64,000 bases of DNA, from contig JALMQS010000055.1 in NCBI GenBank assembly GCA_024734495.1, positions 12,601,852 through 12,665,851 of the forward strand, written 5' to 3'. The translations under genes were made by a program, and so were the position numbers. Below are positions 1 to 10,200 of the stretch, one piece after another; positions within the stretch are counted from its first letter, which is position 1; each line of letters starts with the position of its first letter. Source of the DNA: Forficula auricularia. Lineage: Eukaryota; Arthropoda; Insecta; Dermaptera; Forficulidae. The notes beneath the pieces were generated by a model. It searched no databases and was not told where the DNA came from. It saw only the letters and a program-made list of their open reading frames with translations.

Positions 1-1760
1 AATTTAAAAATGTGTGCGTTCTCGGTACGTGGACAGAAGTGATAACTTTCATCAACCAAGTATTTTTTATGACGACAATTGCAAGGATAATTTCCTGGAG
101 AAAAGAAAATTGAATATTCAATTTTAATTGAGAAGAGTGGGGTGGGGGGGGGGGGCAAAGGAATAATTATTAATATATTTAACGTTTCTGGATTTAAAAT
201 TAATTGTTTTCTTTCTTTCAGCTTCATTCAATTATACATATTTCGAATTTGCCGCGCCGCAATTATCTAATAAATTTTATTTATTAAATACATAGCTATA
301 TATAATTTATAAATTATTTCCACACTTATAATAAAGTCAAATTCAAAAATATTCATTTTAGTAAAAGTAAAAGAAAGGTTTAAAATGGTAGCAACCCATT
401 TTCGCACATTGTTAAACAAAGAATCGAATTTAGAAGTATGTTTTTTTTTATGCATAGTAGAGTTAAAAAATCTTAAATCTGAACTTTTTCAAAATTTATT
501 AATTTAATAACTTAAAAATAGGAAAGAGATTACCCAGTCAAGCCAAATATAGAATAAATTTCGTAAAAATTAGTTTATTTTTCATATTTAAAGAGAAGCT
601 GGCTTAAGCCGGGATTATCTAAAGTCATTCGTGGTATATGAGCTTTAAGGCCCAGTTCTGAATATAGTCAGGGGAATGAGATTAGCCAGGGTCCAAACAC
701 CCTCATATAACAAAATAGAACATTATGATTGGCGATGTCCCTTAGAAGGGGTAGAAAACTAAGAATTATATAAAACATAGCCTCCACACACCACGGAGAC
801 ACGATCGGAAAGGCATAAAAAGGCTGACACGAAGAAATATTTCTCTCTATTATTTTATCCAGCTCTTACCTTACATCTCTATATTATACCTCTACCTATA
901 TTATTCTATTACTTTATCCTGCTCTCTTACATTACATCTCTCTTACATTACACTCTCCATATTATACACTCTCTCTATTACTCGATCTCACGAGTATATT
1001 TCTTCTTCCTGGAGTCGTTTTTGCGGGCATTTTCATTCATCCACTTGCGAGCCCCTCCATTGGCACTTCTATCATTAGCACGATAGCTAATTGGATAGCA
1101 CGGATAAGAATATCTGTCCAATACTCGTGAAGGCATTAAAGAGGCTTATCAAAAAGGCGAGACTCCTGGGACATTACATACTCTTCGACGTGGCAGTCTA
1201 CGGAACCTGAGCGAGAGGTGGCCACGGCACAGCTAATGCTGTTTGAATTACTTTGAACCGATCAGCACACCTCAAGAGCAAACGTAATTAATCATACTTT
1301 CTTTGAACGATCTCCGTTCACCCCTTAAAGCCATCAAATCATTTAATTCTTTCTGACTGTTAAATTCACCAAGGACCTCAATAAATCATATATTATACAT
1401 TGAATTCTTGATTATCTTTCACTGTTAAGAAAATTTCCCCATTCTCCTTAGCAGCTAGAATTCATTTAAGTATTTTTATTTTATTTTTGCCTATTTAGAA
1501 TTATTTTTTTATTTTTTTTGTAAATTCATTGCATCAGATTAACTTCAGTAACGTAGAATTTGAACATAAGAGTAAATTCAGTAGTTTATCAAACTAGTAC
1601 AACGAGATACACTGAGTTACACCACCACCACCACGTCTATAAAGGTTAGTATTCTCACACTCAGGAATATTCCCCTTAAACGTCCCCTTACCAAACTAAT
1701 TTCCCTACCCCTCCAACCACATACCCTCCCTAACCCCATTGCAGGTTTTTTAAAATAGTT
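1..1760. other. Unclassified AT-rich sequence, no gene seen
   Basis: No reading frame here has recognisable protein features; the 62-codon minus-strand frame at 267-455 is low-complexity. A pyrimidine-rich stretch at 840-985 repeats CTCTTACATTACATCTC-like units imperfectly. A G run lies at 143-155. The sequence is probably old repeat material. Confidence 0.5.
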
Positions 1761-1764
1761 TTTT

Positions 1765-1833
1765 GGTCCAATGGTAGAGTGACTGCCTCAAATGCAAGAA
1801 GTCTCATGTTCTAATACTACATCTGCCGAATCA
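1765..1833 (+). repeat. tRNA-like SINE relic
   Basis: The stretch reads GGTCCAATGGTAGAGTGACT and continues to a T-loop-like ATGTTCTAATACT. This resembles a tRNA with an intact A box and a decayed B box (consensus GGTTCGAATCC). The acceptor stem does not close well and the body is followed by repeat DNA, so this is a tRNA-derived repeat head rather than a working tRNA. Confidence 0.45.
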
Positions 1834-1842
1834 TTTTTTTTT

Positions 1843-2070
1843 ATTGAGATTTTCATCTATCAATAATTACTTTAATTAAGAAAAAATCAATTAAAATGAA
1901 TTTTGATGAGGTCCAGACCTAGCCAGATCGTTTTTTCATCCTCAAAACTTGCTAATAGATTTTGTTTCATCAAAATCGGTAGGGTCGTTTTCAAAATAGA
2001 ACCAAGATACAAATATATAAACAAATAAATAAATATACAATTTTTGCTCGTTTAATAAGAGTAGATAATA
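1843..2070 (+). repeat. Dispersed repeat, copy 1 of 3
   Basis: The repeat begins ATTGAGATTTTCATCTATCA and ends GCTCGTTTAATAAGAGTAGA. A second plus-strand copy spans 52232-52625 and a minus-strand partial copy spans 37404-37545. It has no coding capacity and abuts the LRR reading frame that follows. Confidence 0.7.
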
Positions 2071-2103
2071 ACGTTCTCTTCTGTCTATGTTTCAGATCTC
2101 ATA

Positions 2104-3089
2104 ATGGCTTATCGATCACCAAGACTGAACGCAATGGAAATGGATGAGCTGTTTGAAACTGTCCTGTTTGGGCTGGAACAGAATGCTGGATTGGATGAGA
2201 AGAAGAAACGTGTTAAGATTCTATCCTCCCTGTGGATAAATACACATTGCTGAAGAGGTTTCTCTCGGTAGAAGAAAATCTTAACGATGAAATCAGTTTG
2301 AATTGTCTTCCAATTTTCCTTGACGAGAGGACAAAATTTTTCTCCTTTGGATCACATCTTACAACTTATCAGACAACTATCCAGTCTATTTTGGAAATAA
2401 TACCCAAATATTATCCGAATATCGAAACAGTCGATTTGAGAAACTTATGGATAGAACCTGAGAATAAAGAAAACTTCAAATTGTTTCTTAAACAAACCAA
2501 ACAGTTGAAATCACTACGAGTGGGATTAGAAAACGAGAATTGTGCATTGTATGAGCTTATGATCGAAGAAGATTTTGACCTGCATGATCCTGATGTACAA
2601 ATGGGACTATTAAAAATCGAATATATCGATGAATTATATTTAAATGGATCAGAGTGTATAAAACTTTTAAAAGTTCTACCCAATTTGAAAAGCTTGGGGT
2701 ACAAACATGGGCTAGGCCAAGTGGTCACCTCTAATATTGAGGATGATGATGAACTTATCAATAAATTATTGAAAATAACCAATTTTCATCACGAAGGAAC
2801 AAGCTTAAGGACCCTGGAACATTTAGCAAGATTTTGCCCAAAAGCTTGTGATATTTATATATCTTACCCAGATAATCATGTAATTGAAAACCTTTTAAAT
2901 TTTCCTCAACTCAGGATATTAGAATTAGATTGTGTAGATTTCGATCAATTGAGAGAACTTATTGAACTATTAAAAATCATTGGAAATAAAATTAAATTTT
3001 TGGATGTCGTAGTTAGGGCCGAGAATAATCCTCCTTTTGATCCACGAATTATTCTTAAGTTATGCCAGGAATTAGTTATTATCAATTAA
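2104..3089 (+). pseudogene. LRR-type (possibly F-box/LRR) protein, frame broken near the N-terminus
   Basis: Two overlapping frames belong together. The first starts at the ATG at 2104 (MAYRSPRLNAMEMDEL...) and stops at 2248-2250. The second is open from 2232 to 3089 but begins with GTG, not ATG, and has an upstream stop at 2214-2216. The second frame codes about 285 residues with spaced leucine-rich segments, such as LKSLRVGL, LPNLKSLGYKHGL and FPQLRILELDCVDF, as in the LRR half of F-box/LRR proteins. A pyrimidine tract ending in TTTCAG lies just before the first ATG, so the block could be a 3' terminal exon of a longer gene. The frame change near 2232-2250 suggests a small indel (pseudogene or assembly error). 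I recognise no specific orthologue. The long uninterrupted second frame argues that any decay is recent. Confidence 0.55.
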
Positions 3090-4328
3090 ACTGGATTATG
3101 TATTAATTGATCAATTTATTTTGCACTATTAGGGGACCTAAAACCCCCCTCCCCCTATTCAAAGGATTATATTTTATCCATACACTAAAAAAACAATTTC
3201 TTTATAATAAATACCATATATTGATAAAGTTGAGCATTTTTAATGAGCTCTTATTTATTCCAAAGATATTTTATTAATAGTCAAGATATATCGAAATCAT
3301 TCCAAATATTACCAAATTTTTAGATATTTAATCCAAATATATTGTTATATACTTGAGTGATCTATTTTATTCTATTAGATATCTCTTAATATCTAATGAA
3401 TGTCTTGTTTACTTCAATTAAAACCTCTTATTATATCTAAACGAATGTTTTTTTATTATAAAACGACTTAGATTTTCTTCAAATAGAAATATATTAATAA
3501 TTAATATATTTAAATAAAAATAACAAAAATTTTGCTTACATTATTAATTGTTTTCTTTTTTTTTTTTATTTTAAAACCCACTAAGATAAAATTATAAGAA
3601 ATATTAATATATATTAAAATTAGATTATGTACCTAATACTTTATAAATATAAAAAATTAAAATTAATAAATTAAATTAATTTTTTCTTTATTAATTCAAC
3701 CAAATGAAAAATTAAATTAAAGCTTGAATATTTTATATTTATATATTTTTTTTATTTAAAAAAATATTCAACTTTATTTCATTTCTTGTTCTAATTACAT
3801 AATATTTCATTTAAATACTCAACTATTAAATTTAACTATTCCACTATTTTTCTAAAATAACAATATTTTCATAATTTACTTATTGGTGCTTGGTTCAAAT
3901 AGCGGCATCTTAACTATTAATATATCTAGAGTTTCTACAAAAATATGAGAATACTTAAAATACGTAAATCATTTATTGATATTGAACATAGATCGATTTC
4001 GCCATAATTAACTTCACCATCTATTCATATCAAATATAATTTCTTAACTATAAATATATCGTTTTTTCAGTGTAGGAATGGTGGCGGGGGGGGGGGGGTG
4101 TTACTTTACTAATATTTTATTTGTGTGAATACTTTTAATATATATAATATGTTCACAAAATCACTGAGATAGGAATATTTTTATTCTTAATTTCTGTACA
4201 GACAGCGCATGAACAAAATTCAAGATTTAAATAACTAAATGCGAAGCACACTGTAAATAAATATTTATATTTATATGACTATTGCGTCATAATTAAGACA
4301 CGTCATAATTAATAACAATTAAATATAA
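3090..4328. other. AT-rich intergenic sequence
   Basis: Very AT-rich DNA with long A/T runs and a G run at 4086-4098. No gene, RNA or clear transposon end was found. Confidence 0.5.
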
Positions 4329-4645
4329 CCTAATTTTGTTTATTAATTATATAATCAAATAATTTTTCAATTAAAGTTTTTGTATTATGATTAAAATATG
4401 ACATATTTTGTTCTGAATTATACATGGTAGTGTCTGAAGGTGTGGGGTTACTTTACTAATATTTTATTACCATTTTCTTATATATCATAACCTAATTTTG
4501 TTTATTAATTATATAATCAAATAATTTTTCAATTAAAGTTTTTATATTATGATTAAAATATGACATATTTTGTCTGAATTATACATGGTAGTGTCTGAAG
4601 GTGTGGGGTTACTTTACTAATATTTTATTACCATTTTCTATTATA
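4329..4645 (+). repeat. Direct tandem duplication, about 162-bp period
   Basis: The block starting CCTAATTTTGTTTATTAATT at 4329 recurs at 4491 with few differences. Both copies run on through GTGTCTGAAGGTGTGGGG into TTACTTTACTAATATTTTAT. A partial third match to the last part lies at 4099-4125. It is non-coding. Confidence 0.75.
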
Positions 4646-5290
4646 TCAATTATAATTAAATCATTTTTATGTATTTTATGAAAAATTAAATCTATAATAT
4701 AAACTAAAATAAATTTATTTTCTCTAGTATTTAGTCCCTTTGTATTTTAAAGTTGTTATAAGGTTTCTAGGAATGTATCTATATATATTTTAATAAATGT
4801 TTTAGCCTGTGCCCCCATATAGCACATATCAATATAATAGTTTTATTATTTGTTTGTCGTTTGTAGGTACTTTATTTGAACTGAAAATCCTTTTTAACCG
4901 ACTTTAAAAAAAGTTGAAGGTTATATCATATACATATGCTTTTTCCCTGAAATAAATAAATAAATAAATAAATACTTCAAAGACGGAAATAGTTATTAGT
5001 AGAGACCGAATTATCTTAACATTTTTAAATAATATTTTGAAACATGTATTCACAAAAAATAATAAATCTGGAGCATTCCATCAACGGCTGGATCGCCTAG
5101 CTCCTACGCAGCTTTGATTCTTTTGCTCACATATTGTTGCATAAATACAGGCTCACCAACGCCAAAGTTCAAATTTAGAGGATTTTAATTATTACAATTA
5201 TTTATTTATATTTTATAATTCAATATTTTTCTTTAAGATGGTGTCCCTTATCAGAACCATACACCTTGAACAGGAGATAGGCCAGACCGA

Positions 5291-5446
5291 GGGGTGAACC
5301 GCGATTGGAATTAGATGTACACCGTCTTTGGAATTATTTGGAATTCATTAGATAATCTATTGTCATCTATTGTCTTCTACTTGGAAATGAAAGTGGAAGT
5401 GGAAGTAGGTGTAGAGGATTTTAGGTCACGGTTCACCCGTTGGGCC
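5291..5446. repeat. Short inverted-repeat (MITE-like) element
   Basis: GGGGTGAACCGCGA at the left is mirrored by TCACGGTTCACCC at the right, giving a roughly 155-bp element with short terminal inverted repeats and no coding capacity. The same terminal sequence recurs at 18392-18416 (TCGCGGTTCACCCCTCGG). Confidence 0.55.
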
Positions 5447-5610
5447 AGACGGTCCAGAACCTAAAATTTTTTTTAATAAAAGTCTCATAATTTTCAAGTT
5501 ATAGGCATTTTTTTTTGAAAATCATGACATCGCCCTAAATAATGAAATGCTCTGGCTAGAAATTTACATATTTTATTATTCTAATTTTTGTTACCAAATA
5601 ATAATAAGTA

Positions 5611-5645
5611 CCTGGAGGCACCGAGCGATGCTCGGTAACTTTTTC
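5611..5645 (+). repeat. Hairpin-headed repeat end
   Basis: TACCTGGAGGCACCGAGC leads into a perfect hairpin, ACCGAGC-GAT-GCTCGGT. Related heads occur at 13385-13415, 39834-39862 and, on the minus strand, 38459-38490; a short piece is at 34262-34274. It is probably one terminus of a non-autonomous transposon family. Confidence 0.55.
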
Positions 5646-6141
5646 CTTCAGTTAAAAGATTTATTTTAATATTATTTCAATTCCATTATTCCCCAATCAA
5701 GTCGATTGGTAATCCTCTCTCATTTCATCCGTCTCCCCTATTCAAGCTTGAGTTTATTTATTTTTTTATAATTACACTGATTGAATACTTCCAATGAAAC
5801 TTTGCCTTCAAATTAGTAACTTACAATAAAAATCACTAAATACAAAATCTGTTGTACCTAATACCGGATCTAGATTTATATCGTCAATGGGGCCCGTGTT
5901 CCAATTTGTGGTGTTGGCCAGACCTGTTATAAATATTACTGTTGGTTCTAACGAGATAAAATTAATATATATTAATAAAAAGTTAATAATTAATACATCT
6001 TTTTAATAAAATATTTTGAATGACCTTAGTTTGATTTAAATAATAGAATAGACTAAATGTCGTAATATAAAATATATTTTATTGGCTATTAATATTTTTA
6101 CATATATACATTATGATGAGGTGACTAGATATTTATTTATT

Positions 6142-6969
6142 ACTTTACCATACAGGGTATGGTAATGTAATATGTGTAATCGTGCTTGAAAAAAGTGATT
6201 TTTTTCCTTATTTTTTTCGAAATATCTCAAAAACGGCTTAAACTATTTCGATTAAAAAAATTGAGCAAAACCATGGCATTTCGCTTTACAAAAAAGCTCT
6301 TATAAGTGAACATCGAAAAAATTATATTTTTCGAGATAATAATTTTTTTGTCTAAATGTCTGTTTGTCTGTTAGTTCTGTGCGTTAAAAAATTTTGTGGA
6401 CGAGCTAGCTCAAAAACTAGTGTGAATATCGAAACCAAATTTCCCACGTAGTTTTGGTCCATTGAGATTAAGAGCTGATTATATTTTGGTGCATATTGAC
6501 CCAAAATTAAGGGGGGGGTGGAGGGGTGGTTAAAAATTAAAAATCTAGGCCATTTGACCAAACTCAACCAAATTTTGTATACATAATTTGTGGGACCCTA
6601 GAAGTCTAAAAATGGAAAAACTAACCGCCCAAAATAGAGGGTGCTAGATCAAAAAATTATTATCAAGGCCATTTTGACCAAACTCAACCAAATTTTGTAT
6701 ACATAATCAGTGAGACCCCAGAAGACTAAAAATGGAAAAACTAACCGCCCAAAGGAGGGGGGGGGGGGTAAAAATTAAAAATCTAGGCCGTTTGAGCAAA
6801 CTCAACCAAATTTTGTATACATAATCAGTGGGACCCAAGAAGTCTAAAAATGCAAAAACTAACCCCCCTCCCCTACATGATTATAAATGATTTTATTAAA
6901 TATTAAATATAAGTGAGGGCCAGGTTGTATGGTAAAGTCAAGTGGATGGCCACATCTGAACACGTCAGC
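6142..6969 (+). mobile_element. ACTTTACCATAC-family repeat, full-length copy
   Basis: A non-coding element of about 0.8 kb. It starts ACTTTACCATACAGGG and ends near GTATGGTAAAGTCAAGTGG...GTCAGC, so ACTTTACCATAC is present inverted near both ends. Inside are serial variants of the phrase TTTTGTATACATAATCAGTG. TTATT flanks it on both sides. The paralogous site downstream of gene copy B (46345-46375) lacks it, giving an empty-site proof of insertion. Other copies lie at 16874-17568, 18690-19194, 36248-36905, 38647-39280 (minus) and as fragments at 47627-47736, 55812-56187 and 58335-58655. Confidence 0.8.
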
Positions 6970-7111
6970 TTATTTAATAAATAATGATGTTCACTTATTA
7001 GGTCCAATGGGTAAAATGTTTTCCATAGATTTTACTTCATCTAAAACAAATAATAATTGAGAATTAGTAATGAAGAGAAATTTTTAATGAAAAATCCTTT
7101 TGATATAATTT

Positions 7112-7240
7112 TTACTTACTAGTTTTTCTTTTGCCTTTAAAAATTATTTTCTCAATATTTATTATTGGTGATTCAAAAAGTAATGAAAATATCATCGCAA
7201 AAAAAGCCGTTATCATTATATTGCTAACGATACTAGGCAC
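7112..7240 (-). CDS. nrf-6-like: Copy A last exon and stop codon
   Basis: Starts VPSIVSNIMITAFFAMIFSL, continues LLFESPIINIEKIIF and ends KTSK with TAA at 7114-7112. The LLFESP motif closes the acyltransferase domain in this family. Confidence 0.88.
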   Translation of the reverse strand: MPSIVSNIMITAFFAMIFSLLFESPIINIEKIIFKGKRKTSK

Positions 7241-10200
7241 CTAAATTGAAAATAAATAGTAATTTAGATGTAATTCAGATGGATTCTAACAAATTAATTT
7301 ATCTTACCGTTCTATACTCTGAGTAACCTGGTACACTTCGCATAGATGAAGCCAAAACATATATTATATCTAAATGTAATAAATACATTGAATAAGAGAG
7401 CCTTGAAAAAGGGATAAAACCCTTCCATGATAAAAATGTATTTATGAAGCCTGAAAAATTCATTTAAATAGTTAATATATTTGTTTCATATACCTAATAG
7501 ATGAAGATGAATGTAAAATATTTAAAAAAAACTAAAAAACATACTTCTAATAAGTGTTAAATAATGTAATTCTTAATCAAAAAGTGTGGGCGCAGAAACT
7601 TTTAATTAATTTCGACAAAGTGCCCCACACTTTTTGATTAAGTATTACATTATTTTGTACTTTTAGAAGCATGTTTTTCAGTTTTTTTAAAATATAATTT
7701 ATTTTTATTAGTTTTATATTATTTTTTTAAATTGAGTAGGTAAACAATTATTTTTATAGATACATGTTTGTGGAATTTAACAGAACGAAACTCACATTGA
7801 TAGATACATACATACATACATTCATACAGGTGAAGCTAATATAAAGCGTATAAAGCACTAGATCGTATGAGGTGGGATCAGGACTCGCCCCATTATTATG
7901 GAATGTCATGTATGATGGGGTGTTTAATCTTAATTTTCCCAATAATTTTGTAGTTGTTGGCTTTGTCGATGACATTGCAATAGTAGTGTAGGATTTCATT
8001 CTCTACTCCTTTCAATGTAAAATGCTTTTAAAAAATAAAGATTCATTTTCGCCTTAAGAAAGGCGCTTGATGTTTACTTGTATTTTAGCTTCGATTCCGG
8101 AGATTGCTTCTCCACCATCGAGTGTCCTTATTCATCTTTAGTCCTTGTTTTTAATAAGAGGAAAAATCTAATTAGATAAAAAAACCTCTTTTCCGATATT
8201 TATTTCATTTCCATTATTCCACAATCAAGTCGATTGGATCTCCCTCTCCTCCCCTCCATTTTTATTATTATTATTTTTTTTTTATAAATTTTATTAAACC
8301 AATTATTTTACATTAAATAATGTATACATTGTATTTTTGCTTCGATTCCGGAGCCATTTTTATTATTTTTTTTTTTTTTTTTTTTTATAAATTTTATTAA
8401 ACCAATTATTTTACATTAATTAATGTATACCTTGTATTTTAGCTTCGATTCCGAGATTACTTCTCCACCATCGAGTGTCCTTATTCATCTTTAGTCCTTG
8501 TTTTTAATAAGAGGAAAATCTAATTAGATAAAAAAACCTCTTTTCCGATAATTATTTCAATTCCATTATTCCACAATCAAGTCGATTGGATCTCCTCTCC
8601 TCCTCCATTTTTATTATTATTTTTTTTATAAATTTTATTAAACCAATTATTTTACATTAAATAATGTATACATTGTATTTTTGCTTCGATTCCGGAGCCA
8701 TTTTTATTATTTTTTTTTTTTTTTTATAAATTTTATTAAACCAATTATTTTACATTAATTAATGTATACCTTGTATTTTAGCTTCGATTTCGGAGATTTC
8801 TTCTCCACCATCGAGTGTCCTTATTCATATTTAGTCCGTGTTTTTAATAAGAGGAAAAAATCTAATTAGATAAAAAACCTCTTTTCCGATAATTATTTAA
8901 ATTCCATTATTCCCCAATCAAATCGATTGATATCCTTCCTCCCTCTCTCTTCAATCATTTTTATTATTTTTTTTTTTTTTTTTTATTTCTTATAAAATTT
9001 TATTAAACCAATTATTTTACATTAATAATGTATACATTGTATTTTGCTTCGATTTCGGAGATAACTTCTCCACCATCGAGTGTCCTTATTTATCTTTAGT
9101 CCTTGTTTTTAATAAGAGGAAAAATCTAATTAGATAAAAAAACCTCTTTTTCCGATAATTATTTTAATTCCATTATTCCCCAATCAAGTCGATTGATATC
9201 CTTCTCTCTCTCTCTTTCAATCATTTTTATTATTTATTTTTTTTTTTTTTATTTTTTATAAATTTTATTAAACCAATTATTTTACATTAAATAATGTATA
9301 CATTGTATTTTTGCTTCGATTCCGGAGCCATTTTTATTATTATTATTTTTTTTTTTTATAAATTTTATTAAACCAATTATTTTACATTAATTAATGTATA
9401 CCTTGTATTTTAGCTTCGATTTCGGAGATTTCTTCTCCACCATCGAGTGTCCTTATTCATATTTAGTCCGTGTTTTTAATAAGAGGAAAAATCTAATTAG
9501 ATAAAAAAACCTCTTTTTCCGATAATTATTTCAATTCCATTATTCCCCAATCAAATCGATTGATCATCCTTCCTTCCTCAATCTCTTCCAATCATTTTTA
9601 TTATTATTAACAGGATAAAATTATATGTTAGTTAACCAGAAAGTATTTGGAACAAGTAAACGAATAAATTTAAAATTAATTAATTAATAGTATGAATAAC
9701 AATAATTGCAATAAGAGACAAAAAAAATATTATAATAAAATTAAATATAATTAACAATTTTCAATTAAAGTTATTAGGAGTAACAGGAATAAAAAATAAT
9801 GTTTAATTAGAATTCAAATAAGAGCTAGTTAGCCATTAAAGAGGCGGCCATATTTATTTGTAAATTAAATAAAATAGTTCAAGGCGGTAGAGTTATTCAA
9901 ATAAATATAGTAAATATATTAGTCTATTTATACTATAAATTATTAACATAAACTGGGAAAAGTTGAGTGTGATTGGGAAAGAACAAGTGAGTATGTGAGA
10001 TTATTTAGACGTAGTTGAGATGTAAAGTTCAAAAAAACAAATGGATTGTATTCAATGAGAAAGAGAGAGTTTTTCAGTTAGAAGGAATTGAAGGAAAGTG
10101 TAAGAAAGGGTATGGGATCAAATAGTTTCCCTTATCAGTTTGTTGAAAATGTTTGACGAATCCTTTGAGGTTGTAAATTTCTTCAAGCCCAATCCGTACC

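Noticed and set aside
6352..6567. Short minus-strand frame in a repeat
   Set aside because: It falls inside an ACTTTACCATAC-family copy and is not kept open in the other copies.
8037..9605. CRISPR-like regular repeats
   Set aside because: Units are hundreds of bases long with variable spacing in a eukaryotic genome; no CRISPR array exists in this window.
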